Source: Pseudooceanicola nanhaiensis (lineage in GTDB: Bacteria; Pseudomonadota; Alphaproteobacteria; Rhodobacterales; Rhodobacteraceae). From it: a stretch of 64,000 nucleotides of DNA. Location: the NCBI RefSeq assembly GCF_020171315.1, contig NZ_JAIUZP010000006.1, positions 1 to 64,000 on the forward strand, given 5' to 3'. The position numbers were made by a program, and so were the translations under genes. A model generated the notes under the pieces. The model ran no database searches. It worked only from the letters and a program-made list of their open reading frames with translations, and had not been told where the DNA came from. Positions 17,151 to 27,684 of the stretch are shown here, one piece after another. Position 1 is the first letter of the stretch, and each line of letters opens with the position of its first letter.

Positions 17151-18194
17151 TTACGACGAGGAACCCATGGTCTTTTCTTCTTCGACCATCGACTGGGTGT
17201 CTGCCAGCTCGGGGTCGGAGACGAGGCCGTAGGCCGAGAGCGGGCCATCGGGGCCTGCCATGTCGTCGGAGACGAAGAACTCAGCATACTCTTTCAGGCC
17301 GGGGATCACGCCGATGTGGGCCTTCTTGATGTAGAAGTACAGCGGACGCGACACCGGGTAGTCGCCCGAGGCGATGGTCTCGGTGGAGGGCTCAACACCC
17401 GACATGGTCGCCACTTTCAGCTTGTCGGTGTTGTTCTCGTAGAAGGCCAGGCCGAAGACGCCGATCGCGTTCGCGTTCGAGTCGATGCGGGCCAGGGTCT
17501 CGGTGTAGTCGCCGTCGATGTCGACCGACTTGCCGTCGGTGCGGACTTCCATGCAGGACTTCTCGGCTGCTTTCTTGTCGCCGCCGTTTGCGCCCATGAA
17601 GGCTTCGAAGGCGCCGGTGGCTTCACAGCCGGCCACGAGGACCTTCTCTTCGAAGACTTCGCGGGTGCCGTGCTTGGTGCCGGGGATGAAGCCGAGGATG
17701 TCGGCGTCGGGCAGATCGGCGTTGAACTCGGTCCACTTGGTGTAGGCGTTGTCGACCAGCTCACCGTCCTTGACCACTTTGGCGGCCAGGGCGTTGTAGA
17801 TGTCTGCGGGCTCGAAGGCGGTGTATTCCGGGCCGTTCAGCTGCGAAGCGAAGACGATCCCGTCGTAGCCGATGCGGACCTGGATGATGTCGGTCACGCC
17901 GTTGGCGGCACAGGTTTCGATTTCCGACGACTTGATGGCGCGCGAAGCGTTCGCCACGTCGATGGTGTTTTCGCCGACGCCTTCGCAGAAGCGCTTGAGA
18001 CCCGAGGACGAGCCACCCGATTCAACGACCGGGGTCGGGAAGTCGAAGTTCTCGCCGAAGGCTTCTGCCACGATCGAGGCGTAGGGCAGAACGGTCGAGG
18101 AACCGGCGACCTGCACCTGATCACGGGCGGCTGCAGCGGTTGCGGAGACTGCGGCGATCGCCAGCGTCGAGGCGGTCAGTTTGATGAAGGACAT
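17151..18194 (-). CDS. pstS: Phosphate ABC transporter periplasmic binding protein PstS
   Basis: 347 residues. Signal peptide of about 23 residues (MSFIKLTASTLAIAAVSATAAA). The phosphate-binding motifs VAGSSTVLPY and ESGGSSSGLKRFCEG, and DVANASRAI, are evident. It hands phosphate to PstC/PstA. AGGAG lies ahead of ATG 18194. It is preceded by a Pho box and followed by a hairpin, consistent with strong, phosphate-controlled expression. Confidence 0.95.
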   Translation of the reverse strand: MSFIKLTASTLAIAAVSATAAAARDQVQVAGSSTVLPYASIVAEAFGENFDFPTPVVESGGSSSGLKRFCEGVGENTIDVANASRAIKSSEIETCAANGVTDIIQVRIGYDGIVFASQLNGPEYTAFEPADIYNALAAKVVKDGELVDNAYTKWTEFNADLPDADILGFIPGTKHGTREVFEEKVLVAGCEATGAFEAFMGANGGDKKAAEKSCMEVRTDGKSVDIDGDYTETLARIDSNANAIGVFGLAFYENNTDKLKVATMSGVEPSTETIASGDYPVSRPLYFYIKKAHIGVIPGLKEYAEFFVSDDMAGPDGPLSAYGLVSDPELADTQSMVEEEKTMGSSS

Positions 18195-18275
18195 GCGGAT
18201 TGCTCCTGATGTAAGTTTTGGCGGTCACCACCCCCTGGTGACCCTGACCCGCCTGCTAAAGACGGCGCGCTATGC

Positions 18276-18308
18276 TTTTGTGACACTTGTGTAACGCTTT
18301 TATGACAT
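18276..18308 (-). promoter_or_regulatory. Triple Pho box upstream of pstS
   Basis: Three consecutive 11-bp units read on the minus strand at 18298-18308 (ATGTCATAAAA), 18287-18297 (weaker, GCGTTACACAA) and 18276-18286 (GTGTCACAAAA). They match the PhoB half-site CTGTCAT-N4 repeated at 11 bp. The last unit ends about 80 bp before the pstS ATG. Confidence 0.85.
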
Positions 18309-18370
18309 AGCACAGGTTGCCTGATTTCCGTAGCGGAAGCCCGCCACTTGGTTGCCGCAACCCTGACGCG

Positions 18371-18402
18371 AAAACACAGACGCCGCCCGGTGGGGCGGCG
18401 TC
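18371..18402 (-). terminator. Possible terminator after phoR
   Basis: Minus-strand stem GACGCCGCCC with GGGCGGCGTC (18379-18402) followed by TGTGTTTTC. It lies 35-65 bp past the phoR stop and before the pstS promoter. The T-run is short. Confidence 0.55.
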
Positions 18403-18436
18403 CTTCATTCAGAACTTTCGTATTTATCTCAGCGAC

Positions 18437-19495
18437 TTAGCTAGACGGCAGGATGACAGAAAAGCTTGACCCCTGCCCCGGTTCGCTCTCGATCCTGAGG
18501 CGCCCGCGGTGGCGGTTGATGATGTGCTTCACGATGGCGAGGCCCAGTCCGGTGCCGCCCATTTCCCGCGATCTGTGACTGTCGACTCGGTAGAAGCGCT
18601 CGGTCAGGCGGGGAATGTGAACCAGCTCGATCCCCGGTCCCTTGTCAGCCACGGTCACCGTCACGCCGGGGCCGCGCAGCGCCGCGAGATGGGGCTTTGC
18701 CTCCATCGTCACCTTCACCTCGCCACCCGAGCCGCCGTATTTCACCGCGTTCTCGATCAGGTTGGTGAAGACCTGCCGCAGCTGATCTGCATCCGCCGCG
18801 ATGATGACGGGCTCCTCCGGGAAGACCTCGATCAGCTCCACGCCCCGCGCCTCGGCCAGCGGGCCCAGTGTCCGGCAGACACCGTCAAGCAGGCCGCGCA
18901 GATCCACCCGTTCCGTGGGGCGCATCCGCTCCTCGCTCTCCACGCGCGACAGCGACAGCAGGTCCTTGACCAGCCGCTCCATCCGCGTCGCTTCCGAGTG
19001 CATGATGTCGAGGAACCGGTCCCGGGCCGCCTCGTCGTTGCGGGCCGGGCCGCGCAGCGTCTCGATGAAGCCCAGAAGCGCAGTCAGCGGCGTGCGCAGC
19101 TCATGGCTCACGTTGGCCACGAAGTCGCGCCGCATCTGGCTGGCCTGCTCCACCGGGGTCACGTCCTCGAAGGAGACCAGCACGGCCGTGCCCCGCGCCG
19201 TGGTCACGAGGCCGCAGGTCACCCGGTAGGTCACGTCCTGCTTGCCCGCCGTGGCGAGGTAGCGCGTCTCCTGCAGCTTGCCGGTGGCGAAACAGGCCTC
19301 CACCGCGTCCAGCACCGTGGGCTGGCGGATCGCGGTGATGAAATGCCGCCCCGTGATGCCGGCGCCGAGGATCGCGGCGCCCCGCGCGTTGATGCCCAGC
19401 ACCCGCTCGTCCCGGCCCACCAGCAGCGCGGGCAGCGGGATCGCCTCAAGCAGGCCTTCGATCTGCTCCGCCGAGGCGGTCATTTCCGTCGCCAT
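18437..19495 (-). CDS. phoR: Phosphate regulon sensor histidine kinase PhoR (soluble form)
   Basis: 352 residues. A PAS domain (about 10-110) leads into a HisKA domain with phospho-acceptor His131 in VANVSHELRTPL and an HATPase domain with an N-box (FTNLIENAVKYGG), DKGPGIE and GGTGLGLAIVKHI. Unlike E. coli PhoR (about 430 residues) no hydrophobic membrane segment is visible at the N-terminus, so the kinase appears cytoplasmic. It lies upstream of pstS on the same strand but before the Pho box, so it is probably transcribed mainly from the yicC side. Confidence 0.93.
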   Translation of the reverse strand: MATEMTASAEQIEGLLEAIPLPALLVGRDERVLGINARGAAILGAGITGRHFITAIRQPTVLDAVEACFATGKLQETRYLATAGKQDVTYRVTCGLVTTARGTAVLVSFEDVTPVEQASQMRRDFVANVSHELRTPLTALLGFIETLRGPARNDEAARDRFLDIMHSEATRMERLVKDLLSLSRVESEERMRPTERVDLRGLLDGVCRTLGPLAEARGVELIEVFPEEPVIIAADADQLRQVFTNLIENAVKYGGSGGEVKVTMEAKPHLAALRGPGVTVTVADKGPGIELVHIPRLTERFYRVDSHRSREMGGTGLGLAIVKHIINRHRGRLRIESEPGQGSSFSVILPSS

Positions 19496-19499
19496 CCGG

Positions 19500-20030
19500 T
19501 CAGTCCAGCGCCACCAGCTGATCGCGGAAGCGGCGCATGTTGGCCTGATAGCCCGCCGCCGATTTCGCCAGCCGCTCGGCCCATTCCGGGCCCAGTTCCT
19601 TGACCACCTTGCCGGGGCTTCCCAGCACCATGGAATTGTCGGGGATCACCTTGCCCTCGGTCACCAGCGCCCCGGCCCCGATCAGGCAGTTGTTGCCGAT
19701 GACCGCGTTGTTCAGGATCGTCGCGCCCATGCCCACCAGCGAGTTGTCCCCGATGGTGCAGCCATGCAGCATGGCCTTGTGGCCGATGGTGCAGTTCCGG
19801 CCGATGGTCAGCGGGCAGCCCATGTCGGTGTGCATCACGGTGTTTTCCTGCACGTTGGAGCCTTCACCGATCACGATGGGCTCGTTATCGCCCCGCAGGG
19901 TGGAGCCGAACCAGACCGAGGCGCCGGATCGCAGGATCACCTGCCCGATCACATTGGCATCGGGCGCGATCCAGAAATCCCCGTCTTCGGGCAGCTGGGG
20001 CCGGAAATTGCCAAGGGCGTAGAGCGTCAT
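19500..20030 (-). CDS. Gamma-carbonic anhydrase family protein
   Basis: 176 residues forming a left-handed beta-helix of hexapeptide repeats ([30 protein letters not shown]) and a C-terminal helix. Potential zinc histidines occur at HTD and in GHKAMLH, as in the gamma-class. Its ATG overlaps the gmk stop (ATGA). It is four bases before phoR. Whether it is catalytically active or a metal-binding scaffold is not decided by sequence. Confidence 0.88.
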   Translation of the reverse strand: MTLYALGNFRPQLPEDGDFWIAPDANVIGQVILRSGASVWFGSTLRGDNEPIVIGEGSNVQENTVMHTDMGCPLTIGRNCTIGHKAMLHGCTIGDNSLVGMGATILNNAVIGNNCLIGAGALVTEGKVIPDNSMVLGSPGKVVKELGPEWAERLAKSAAGYQANMRRFRDQLVALD

Positions 20031-20698
20031 GACCTCTCCTCGAATTCGTCGATCAGAGCGCGGGTGAAATCCACCACGCCGGGCTGCTGCGACAGGCGCA
20101 GCCTCTCGGCGGACACGATGGTGCGCAGCCGGTCGAAAGTCACGTCCAGATCGTCGTTGATCAGCACGTAGTCGTATTCCGGCCAGTGCGAGATCTCGTC
20201 GGCGCTCTTCTCCATCCGCTTGGCAATGACCTCCTCGCTGTCCTGCCCGCGGCTGATCAGGCGGCGTTCCAGCTCCGCGATGGAGGGCGGCAGGATGAAG
20301 ATCGACAGCGCGTTCTTGCCAAGGGCCGAGTTGCGGATCTGCTGGCCGCCCTGCCAGTCCACGTCGAAGAGCACGTCATGCCCCGCGGTGATGGCGCTTT
20401 CCACCGGTGCGCGCGGCGTGCCGTAGAGGTTGCCGAAGACATGGGCGTGTTCCAGCATGTTGCCCGCCGCCACCATGGCCTGAAACTCCTCCTTGGTGTG
20501 GAAGAAGTACTCCCGCCCGTGGGCCTCGCCGCTGCGCGGGTCGCGGGTCGTGGCCGAGACGGAGAAGCTCAGCGTCGGGTCCCATTCCCGCAGGCGCTTG
20601 GTCAGGGTCGACTTGCCCGCGCCCGAGGGCGAGGACAGGATGATCAGCAGGCCGCGGCGGTTCAGCTCGCGGGGCGCGGTCGGGGTCTTGTGGCTCAT
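20027..20698 (-). CDS. gmk: Guanylate kinase
   Basis: 223 residues from ATG 20698 (the frame runs to 20818, but the extra 40 residues lack family similarity). P-loop [15 protein letters not shown], the GMP-binding [13 protein letters not shown] and HGREYFF, and the [11 protein letters not shown] segment are all present. It phosphorylates GMP to GDP with ATP, linking guaB on this chromosome to nucleotide pools. It lies between yicC and the carbonic-anhydrase homologue, an order often seen in alphaproteobacteria for yicC-gmk. Confidence 0.95.
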   Translation of the reverse strand: MSHKTPTAPRELNRRGLLIILSSPSGAGKSTLTKRLREWDPTLSFSVSATTRDPRSGEAHGREYFFHTKEEFQAMVAAGNMLEHAHVFGNLYGTPRAPVESAITAGHDVLFDVDWQGGQQIRNSALGKNALSIFILPPSIAELERRLISRGQDSEEVIAKRMEKSADEISHWPEYDYVLINDDLDVTFDRLRTIVSAERLRLSQQPGVVDFTRALIDEFEERS

Positions 20699-20849
20699 GG
20701 CGGCGCGGCTCCTGCCCGTCTCGGGGTCTTCTGCGGTCTCGATGGCTCGCGCAGGGTTTGCCCCAAGCCGCGCGGGGGCGCAAGGCTGGGCACGGCCCTC
20801 CGCAGGGGCCATATCCATGAAGCTTTTGTAAAACCGGGGCCTGAGCGGC

Positions 20850-21740
20850 CTACTGGACGTTCTGGACCTGCTCGCGCATCTGGTCGATCACCGCCTTCAG
20901 CTCCAGCCCGATCCGGGTCAGACCGGCGTTCTGCGACTTGGAGCAGAGCGTGTTGGCCTCGCGGTTGAACTCCTGTGTCAGGAAGTCGAGCTTGCGGCCG
21001 ATCATCTCGCCCTGCCCGATCAGGTCACGCGCCGCGCCCACATGGGCCCGCAGGCGGTCCAGTTCCTCGGTCACATCGGCCTTCACCGCCAGCAGCGCCA
21101 GTTCCTGCGCCACCCGGTCGGGATCGGCGCCGGTCGCGCCCTCCATCACCCGCGCAAGCGCCGCGTGGAAGGCGGCGATGCTCTCGCTGCGGCGGGTCTC
21201 CACCTCGGCGGCGGCTTCCTCGGTCAGGGCCGCGATACGGTCGATCTGGCCCAGCAGGATCTGCTCCAGCGCGGTGCCCTCTGCGGTGCGCATCTCGATG
21301 AAGGCGGCCAGCAGCGGGGTGAAATCCGACAGCAGCGCCTTGGCGAGCGCCTCGTTGTCATCCTCCTGCCCCGAACTGTCGAGGACACCGCGCTGCATCA
21401 GCAGATCGGCCGCGCGCGAGGGCGCAAGGCTGATGCCCTTGTCGATCGCCGCCTGCTCCACCTGCTCCAGCGCGTCCAGCAGCGCCTCCAGCCGGACCGT
21501 GTCGAGGCGCATCGCGCCCTCGCCGTCCTCGCGGGTGATGCGCAGCGACAGCGTGACATTGCCCCGGCCAAGCGCCTTGGTCAGCTGCGCGCGCAGCGCC
21601 GTCTCCAGCCCCGGGATCCAGTCCGGCACCCGCAGCCGCAGGTCCAGCCCGCGCCCGTTGACCGAGCGCAGTTCCCAGCTCCAGCTGTGGGGACCAAAGG
21701 TGCCCTGTCGGGCCGCGAAACCGGTCATCGAATGCAGCAT
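20850..21740 (-). CDS. YicC family endoribonuclease
   Basis: 296 residues, family-typical length. N-terminal [13 protein letters not shown] and [15 protein letters not shown], and C-terminal [21 protein letters not shown] are hallmark YicC segments, the last including the acidic residues implicated in catalysis. YicC of E. coli cleaves small RNAs such as RyhB. First gene of a likely yicC-gmk-gamma-CA-phoR transcription unit. Confidence 0.93.
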   Translation of the reverse strand: MLHSMTGFAARQGTFGPHSWSWELRSVNGRGLDLRLRVPDWIPGLETALRAQLTKALGRGNVTLSLRITREDGEGAMRLDTVRLEALLDALEQVEQAAIDKGISLAPSRAADLLMQRGVLDSSGQEDDNEALAKALLSDFTPLLAAFIEMRTAEGTALEQILLGQIDRIAALTEEAAAEVETRRSESIAAFHAALARVMEGATGADPDRVAQELALLAVKADVTEELDRLRAHVGAARDLIGQGEMIGRKLDFLTQEFNREANTLCSKSQNAGLTRIGLELKAVIDQMREQVQNVQ

Positions 21741-21996
21741 GGCTGTCCCTCCGCAATGGGTGTCAGTTCGGGTTGGGCGTGGCTAATGCCTTGAAAGGGC
21801 CCGGGTCAAGCCCGCCAACGGCGCCCCGTGGCGCCGCCTACGGTTAACCATTTGATACGATTTTCGCCAAAAGCCAGCCGTTTCATGGCATCTTAACGGA
21901 GAAGTAACACCTCCGGACATACGGTTAACAATCAGGTGGGGCGCTGCCCTGCCCGCGACCGTTCTGCCCGGGGACGCAGGGCTGAGAGAGGCGAGC

Positions 21997-22803
21997 ATGG
22001 AACGGGACGGGCATCCGGCAGCGGGACAGAAGGTGGTGGAGATGGCGAGATTCGCGGATCAGGCCCGCTTCGGCGCGATTGCCGAGGTCGAGGCCTACTG
22101 GCAGGCGCTGCGCGCGGGCCGATTGGTACCCCGCCGCTCCGACATCGACCCGCGCGGGATCGAACGGGCGCTGGAATATGCCTTCGTGCTGGAACGGATC
22201 GCCGCTGGTCTGGCCCGGCTGCGGATCGCGGGCACGCATCTGAGCGACCTGATGGGGATGGAGGTGCGCGGGATGCCGCTCTCCACCTTCTTCACGCCCG
22301 AAAGCCGGGCCCAGGTCGGCGAGGTGCTGGAACAGGTCTTTGACAGCCCCGCCATCGCCACGCTGACGCTCACCGCCGAACGCGGCATCGGCAAGCCCGC
22401 GCTGGAGGGCAAGGTGATCCTGCTGCCCCTGATGAGCGACCTTGGCGACGTGACCCGCGTGCTGGGGTGCCTCGCCACCCAGGGCGCCGTGGGCCGCGCG
22501 CCGCGTCGGTTCGAGATCACGGGCGTGGAGACACGGCCCCTGCTGGGCGATGCCGCCCTTGGCCTTGCGCCGGAGGAAGCCGTTGAGGCCCCGGCCCCCG
22601 ATCCCCGCGACCTGCCTGCGGGCAGCTATGGCGAGGCGGCGCGTGGGGAGTTCACCGCAGAGGCGGAGCAGCGCAACGGCGCGGATCGGCGCGGGCTGGC
22701 GGAACAGGCGATCACCTACCGCGGGCCGGAACGCCGCCAGGGCGACCGCCGGGTCGCCCACCTGCGCCTTGTGCGCAGCGACGGGGATGACGTGGAGGAG
22801 TGA
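21997..22803 (+). CDS. PAS domain-containing protein (PAS_5 family)
   Basis: 268 residues. Residues about 30-170 match the PAS_5 type (WQALRAGRLVPRRSDIDPRGIERALEYAFVLER, then RIAGTHLSDLMGMEVRGMPLSTFF), seen almost only in alphaproteobacteria. The C-terminal 90 residues are rich in Ala/Pro/Glu and then Arg/Asp (YRGPERRQGDRRVAHLRLV). No output domain is evident, so it may act by protein contact. GAGAGG precedes ATG 21997. Divergent from yicC across 256 bp. Confidence 0.8.
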   Translation: MERDGHPAAGQKVVEMARFADQARFGAIAEVEAYWQALRAGRLVPRRSDIDPRGIERALEYAFVLERIAAGLARLRIAGTHLSDLMGMEVRGMPLSTFFTPESRAQVGEVLEQVFDSPAIATLTLTAERGIGKPALEGKVILLPLMSDLGDVTRVLGCLATQGAVGRAPRRFEITGVETRPLLGDAALGLAPEEAVEAPAPDPRDLPAGSYGEAARGEFTAEAEQRNGADRRGLAEQAITYRGPERRQGDRRVAHLRLVRSDGDDVEE

Positions 22804-22844
22804 GGCATCGCCTCACATATCCCGCACAAAGCCCTGACATGAAA

Positions 22845-22872
22845 CAAAAAACGCGCCCTTTCGGGGCGCGTT
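22845..22872 (-). terminator. Terminator between the convergent PAS and DAHP synthase genes
   Basis: Stem AACGCGCCC with GGGCGCGTT (22850-22872). On the minus strand it is followed by TTTTTTG, a strong terminator for the DAHP synthase gene; on the plus strand a shorter TTTCTC run follows. Confidence 0.85.
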
Positions 22873-22896
22873 TCTCATTCGTCATCCGGGCGATCC

Positions 22897-24264
22897 TCAG
22901 ACCGCTTCGGCCACCCGCTCGGCGCGCAGCTTGGTCAGCTCCTCGGCCACGAGGAAGGCCAACTCCAGCGACTGCGAAGCGTTGAGCCGCGGGTCGCAGG
23001 CGGTGTGATACCGGTCCGAGAGGTTCTCGTCCGTCACGGCCACGACGCCGCCGGTGCATTCAGTCACGTCGAGACCGGTCATCTCGAAGTGCACGCCGCC
23101 CGGTACGGTGCCCTCGGCGCTGTGGACGGCGAAGAATTCCTTCACCTCGCGCAGCACGTTGTCGAAGGGCCGGGTCTTGTAGCCCGAGGCCGACTTGACC
23201 GTGTTCCCGTGCATCGCGTCACAGGTCCAGAGCACGTTGGCGCCCTCTTCCTTCACGGCCTTGATGAGCTTGGGCAGATGCTCGCCCACCTTGCCGGCGC
23301 CGAAACGCGCGATCAGGGTCAGGCGGCCCGGTTCGTTCTCGGGGTTCAGCGTGGCCAGCAGGCGCTTGAGGTCGTCCACCTCCATCGAGGGGCCGCACTT
23401 GAGGCCAATCGGGTTCAGGACACCGCGGCAGAATTCCACGTGCGCGCCGTCGGGCTGACGGGTGCGGTCGCCGATCCAGACCATGTGGCCCGAGCCCGCG
23501 AGCCACTTGCCGGAGGTCGAGTCGACGCGGGTCAGCGCCTCTTCGTATTCCAGCAGCAGCGCCTCGTGCGAAGTGTAGAAATCCACCATCCGCAGCGTGT
23601 GCTCACGATCCGAGTTCACGCCCGCGGCCTTGATGAAGTCCAGCGTGTCCGAGATCCGGTTCGCCATGTCGCGGAACCGCGAGGCCTCGTCCGCCTCGGT
23701 GAAGCCGAGGGTCCAGCGGTGCACCTCGTGGACGTCGGCGTAACCACCGGTCGAGAAGGCGCGCAGCAGGTTCAGCGTGGCCGCGGCCTGCGTGTAGGCC
23801 TGCAGCATCCGCTGGGGATCGGGGATCCGCGAGGCGGCGGTGAAGCCGAGATCGTTGATGATGTCGCCGCGGTAGCTGGGCAGTTCCACGCCGTCCACCA
23901 CCTCGGTCGGGGCCGAGCGCGGCTTGGCGAACTGGCCCGCCATGCGGCCCACTTTCACCACCGGCACCTTGGCGCCGAAGGTCAGCACCATGGCCATCTG
24001 CAGCATCACCTTGAAGGTGTCGCGGATCGCATCGGCGCTGAATTGGTCAAAGCTCTCTGCGCAGTCTCCCCCCTGCAGCAGGAACGCCTCACCACGGGAC
24101 GCGGCACCGAGGGCTTTCTTGAGCCGGCGCGCCTCGCCCGCAAAGACGAGCGGCGGATACTTCGACAGCTTCGATTCCACCTCGGTCAGTGCCGCGGCAT
24201 CCTCGTAGACGGGCATCTGAACCCGCGGTTTGTCTCTCCAGCTCGACTTCGTCCAGGTCTTCAT
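22897..24264 (-). CDS. Class II 3-deoxy-7-phosphoheptulonate (DAHP) synthase
   Basis: 455 residues from ATG 24264, with GGAGG upstream; the longer frame to 24387 lacks family match. Plant-like class II motifs include [78 protein letters not shown] and GGVHFEMTG. The enzyme joins phosphoenolpyruvate and erythrose-4-phosphate as the first step of aromatic biosynthesis. Single gene, closed by a strong terminator. Confidence 0.95.
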   Translation of the reverse strand: MKTWTKSSWRDKPRVQMPVYEDAAALTEVESKLSKYPPLVFAGEARRLKKALGAASRGEAFLLQGGDCAESFDQFSADAIRDTFKVMLQMAMVLTFGAKVPVVKVGRMAGQFAKPRSAPTEVVDGVELPSYRGDIINDLGFTAASRIPDPQRMLQAYTQAAATLNLLRAFSTGGYADVHEVHRWTLGFTEADEASRFRDMANRISDTLDFIKAAGVNSDREHTLRMVDFYTSHEALLLEYEEALTRVDSTSGKWLAGSGHMVWIGDRTRQPDGAHVEFCRGVLNPIGLKCGPSMEVDDLKRLLATLNPENEPGRLTLIARFGAGKVGEHLPKLIKAVKEEGANVLWTCDAMHGNTVKSASGYKTRPFDNVLREVKEFFAVHSAEGTVPGGVHFEMTGLDVTECTGGVVAVTDENLSDRYHTACDPRLNASQSLELAFLVAEELTKLRAERVAEAV

Positions 24265-24463
24265 CTTTCGTCCTCCGGGACCCTTCCTAAATAGGAGGCC
24301 AGCATATAGCGAAGCACCACCGAAAACGCCACAAGCGATTTGCGACGCCTTGACGACGCTTTCGCTCTCTGCGCTGCTACGGATCACCGGATTTTAAGGT
24401 GAGTCTGCGAGACCCTCTCCCGCACACCGAGGAACCGGCCGGAACCCAGTCTCAGAGGCCCAA

Positions 24464-25555
24464 ATGTCGCCTGCCCGGCCCGATACCACCCAGATCGAAG
24501 CCCCCGTCATCCCGACGGACACCCGCACCCGCCGCTTCGTCTTCGTCCTGCTGAACAACTTCTCTCTCCTCGCCTTTGCCTCCGCCCTCGATTGCCTGCG
24601 CATCGCGAACCGGATGACCGGCATGAAGCTCTACGACTGGCGCTATGCCAGCGTCGACGGGGCACCGGTGACATGCTCGGCCGGGGCGCAATTCAACGTG
24701 GACGGTCCCCTCGGCGAGGTCAGCCGCGATGACACCGTGCTGATCTGCGGCGGCCTCAACGTGCAGGACGAGACCTCCAAGCCGCTGCTGAACTGGCTGC
24801 GCCGCGAGGCCCGCAAGGGCCCGGCGATCGGCGGGCTCTGCACCGCGGCCTATGTGCTCGGCAAGGCCGGGCTGCTGGACGGCAAGCGCGCCACGATCCA
24901 CTGGGAGAACCAGGACAGCTTCTCGGAGGAATTCGAGGAAGTGGCCCTGACCAAGTCGGTCTTCGTGGTGGATGGGCGGCGCATGACCTCCGCGGGGGGC
25001 ACCTCCTCCATCGACCTGATGCTGAAGCTGATCGCCGACCAGAACGGCGAGGACCTGGCCAACGCCGTGGCCGACCAGCTGATCTACTCGTCGATTCGGA
25101 CGGACCAGGACACGCAGCGCCTCTCCGTGCCGACCCGGATCGGCGTGCGGCACCCCAAGCTGAGCCAGGTCATCCACATGATGGAGCGCAACATCGAGGA
25201 GCCGATCAGCCCCTCGCTGCTGGCCAAGGACGTGGGCATGTCCACCCGGCAGCTGGAACGGCTGTTCCGGCGCTACCTCAACCGCTCGCCCAAGCGGTAC
25301 TACATGGAGCTCCGGCTCCAGAAGGCGCGCAACCTGCTCATGCAGACCGACATGAGCGTGATCAACGTGGCGCTCGCCTGCGGGTTTGCCTCGCCCTCGC
25401 ATTTCTCGAAATGCTACCGGGCCCATTACGAGACCACGCCCTACCGCGAACGCGGCAGCCACGCGGGCAAGCCCGGCGAGGCTGGCGAGGAGGTCTTCAT
25501 CGACGAGGCCGACGGGACCTTCCTGGATGACGACCTGCTTGACGGGGAGGAATAA
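24464..25555 (+). CDS. GlxA-family AraC-type transcriptional regulator
   Basis: 363 residues. N-terminal class I glutamine-amidotransferase-like domain (about 20-200) with [25 protein letters not shown]; the nucleophile-elbow Cys is in GGLCTAA. C-terminal AraC domain with two helix-turn-helix motifs ([17 protein letters not shown], then [22 protein letters not shown]). Family members such as GbdR, ArgR and CdhR sense betaines, arginine or carnitine. The Rieske betaine-type oxygenase at 48 kb is a possible but unproven target. It is divergent from the DAHP synthase gene. Confidence 0.88.
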   Translation: MSPARPDTTQIEAPVIPTDTRTRRFVFVLLNNFSLLAFASALDCLRIANRMTGMKLYDWRYASVDGAPVTCSAGAQFNVDGPLGEVSRDDTVLICGGLNVQDETSKPLLNWLRREARKGPAIGGLCTAAYVLGKAGLLDGKRATIHWENQDSFSEEFEEVALTKSVFVVDGRRMTSAGGTSSIDLMLKLIADQNGEDLANAVADQLIYSSIRTDQDTQRLSVPTRIGVRHPKLSQVIHMMERNIEEPISPSLLAKDVGMSTRQLERLFRRYLNRSPKRYYMELRLQKARNLLMQTDMSVINVALACGFASPSHFSKCYRAHYETTPYRERGSHAGKPGEAGEEVFIDEADGTFLDDDLLDGEE

Positions 25556-25581
25556 CGGGTGCGCCTGCGGCGGGCGGGGTT

Positions 25582-25640
25582 GGGGGCTGTCTGCCCCCCT
25601 TGGCCCTGACGGGCCAATTCCCCCCGAGGATATTTGGAAA
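25582..25640. repeat. Two adjacent hairpins and a Rhodobacterales-type intergenic motif
   Basis: After the GlxA-family gene, a GGGGGC/GCCCCC hairpin (25582-25598) is followed by TTGGCCC-TGAC-GGGCCAA (25600-25617) and then CGAGGATATTTGGAAAACGG. The last is similar to the motif after the Ddl-like gene at 11616-11640. The hairpins may end the regulator transcript. Confidence 0.5.
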
Positions 25641-25803
25641 ACGGAAATTGCGGGGGACCGGGCAAGATATGGTGGGGCCCGGGGCGGCGTGAGAACGCGC
25701 GTTTCGGGAACAATGCGGCACTGCAGCGTGCAGGACCCCCTTTCCCTCTGGTATTTTCGGCAGAAGCCGTATAGGCGGACCGCGAACCGCTATTGGAGGC
25801 CCC

Positions 25804-27621
25804 ATGGACCTGCGTAACATCGCCATTATCGCCCACGTTGACCACGGCAAGACGACCCTCGTTGACGAGCTCCTGAAGCAGTCGGGCGCCTTCCGTGAGA
25901 ACCAGGCCGTGGCCGAACGCGCGATGGACAGCAACGACCTCGAGCGCGAGCGCGGGATCACCATCCTCGCCAAGGCGACCTCGGTCGAGTGGAAAGGGCA
26001 CCGGATCAACATCGTCGACACGCCCGGCCACGCCGACTTCGGCGGCGAGGTGGAGCGGATCCTGAGCATGGTCGACGGCGTCGTCCTGCTGGTGGACGCG
26101 GCCGAAGGCCCGATGCCCCAGACGAAATTCGTGACCTCCAAGGCACTTGCCCTGGGCCTGCGCCCGATCGTGGTGCTGAACAAGGTCGACAAGCCGGACG
26201 CAGAGCCCGACCGCGCGCTCGACGAATGCTTCGACCTCTTCGCCAGCCTCGGTGCCGACGAAGACCAGCTCGACTTCCCGCATCTCTATGCCTCGGGCCG
26301 CTCCGGCTGGGCCGACAACGAGCTCGACGGGCCGCGCAAGAACCTCGACGCGCTGTTCCAGCTGGTCGTGAACCACGTGCCGAAGCCCAAGCAGATCGCC
26401 AAGCAGGACGACGATTTCCGCATGCTGGCCACCACCCTCGGCTCGGACCCCTTCGTGGGCCGCATCCTGACGGGCCGCGTGGAATCGGGCAAGCTGAAGG
26501 TCGGCGCCACGGTGCAGGCCCTCTCGCGCATCGGCCAGAAGATCGAACAGTTCCGCGTCACCAAGATCCGCGCCTTCCGTGGCCTCGCCCAGCAGGACAT
26601 CGAAGAAGCCGTGGCCGGCGATATCGTCTCGCTCGCCGGGATGACCAAGGCGACCGTGTCGGACACGATCTGCGCCCTCGCCGTGGAAGAACCGCTCGAC
26701 GCGCAGCCGATCGACCCGCCGACCATCACCGTGACCTTCGGCATCAACGACAGCCCGCTGGCTGGCCGTGACGGCAAGAAGGTGCAATCCCGCGTGATCC
26801 GCGAGCGCCTGCTGAAGGAAGCGGAATCGAACGTTGCGATCAAGGTCACCGACACCCCCGGCGGCGAGGCCTTCGAGGTCTCGGGCCGTGGCGAACTCCA
26901 GATGGGCGTTCTGATCGAGAACATGCGCCGCGAAGGCTTCGAGCTGTCGATCTCCCGTCCGCAGGTGATCATGCGCGAAGAGAACGGCCAGCGTATGGAG
27001 CCGATCGAGGAAGTCACCATCGACGTGGATGACGAATACTCCGGCGCGGTGATCGAGAAGATCACCGGTGCACGCAAGGGCGACATGACCGAGATGAAGG
27101 CCGCAGGCGCCGGCAAGACCCGGATCGTCGCCCACGTGCCCTCGCGCGGCCTGATCGGCTATCACGGTGAATTCCTGACCGACACCCGCGGCACCGGCGT
27201 GCTGAACCGCGTGTTCCACTCCTGGGCGCCCTACAAGGGCCCGATCCCGGGCCGTCGCGCAGGGGTGCTGATCTCGATGGAGAACGGCCAGACCGTCGCC
27301 TATGCGCTGTGGAACCTCGAAGAGCGCGGCAAGATGTTCCTGGGTGCCCAGGCCGACGTCTACACCGGCATGATCATCGGCGAGCATTCGCGCGACAACG
27401 ACCTCGAAGTGAACCCGCTGAAGGGCAAGAAGCTGACCAACGTCCGGGCCTCGGGCACCGATGACGCGGTCCGCCTCACCACCCCGGTGACGCTCTCGCT
27501 GGAAGAGGCCATCGCCTACATCAACGACGACGAACTGGTCGAAGTGACGCCGAACGCGATCCGTCTGCGCAAGCGCTACCTTGACCCGCACGAGCGTAAG
27601 CGGATGTCGAAATCCTCGTAA
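25804..27621 (+). CDS. typA: Translational GTPase TypA/BipA
   Basis: 605 residues with G1 [10 protein letters not shown], effector RERGITI, G3 [12 protein letters not shown] and G4 NKVDKPDA; elongation-factor-like domains follow, ending in the family's C-terminal (MSLE-type positions, KRMSKSS tail). A ribosome-binding GTPase involved in stress adaptation and 50S assembly. GGAGG before ATG 25804 fits. Confidence 0.97.
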   Translation: MDLRNIAIIAHVDHGKTTLVDELLKQSGAFRENQAVAERAMDSNDLERERGITILAKATSVEWKGHRINIVDTPGHADFGGEVERILSMVDGVVLLVDAAEGPMPQTKFVTSKALALGLRPIVVLNKVDKPDAEPDRALDECFDLFASLGADEDQLDFPHLYASGRSGWADNELDGPRKNLDALFQLVVNHVPKPKQIAKQDDDFRMLATTLGSDPFVGRILTGRVESGKLKVGATVQALSRIGQKIEQFRVTKIRAFRGLAQQDIEEAVAGDIVSLAGMTKATVSDTICALAVEEPLDAQPIDPPTITVTFGINDSPLAGRDGKKVQSRVIRERLLKEAESNVAIKVTDTPGGEAFEVSGRGELQMGVLIENMRREGFELSISRPQVIMREENGQRMEPIEEVTIDVDDEYSGAVIEKITGARKGDMTEMKAAGAGKTRIVAHVPSRGLIGYHGEFLTDTRGTGVLNRVFHSWAPYKGPIPGRRAGVLISMENGQTVAYALWNLEERGKMFLGAQADVYTGMIIGEHSRDNDLEVNPLKGKKLTNVRASGTDDAVRLTTPVTLSLEEAIAYINDDELVEVTPNAIRLRKRYLDPHERKRMSKSS

Positions 27622-27641
27622 TCCGAGGGACGTGATATTGG

Positions 27642-27670
27642 AAAGGCCGGGCTGAGCGCCCGGCCTTTTT
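27642..27670 (+). terminator. typA terminator
   Basis: Stem AAAGGCCGGGC with GCCCGGCCTTT (27642-27668) ending in TTTTT, 20 bp after the typA stop. Confidence 0.9.
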
Positions 27671-27684
27671 CGTTGCAGGGCGCC

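Noticed and set aside
25441-27591. 716-residue minus-strand frame opposite typA
   Set aside because: Antisense to the conserved typA gene with matching codon phase; no family similarity seen.
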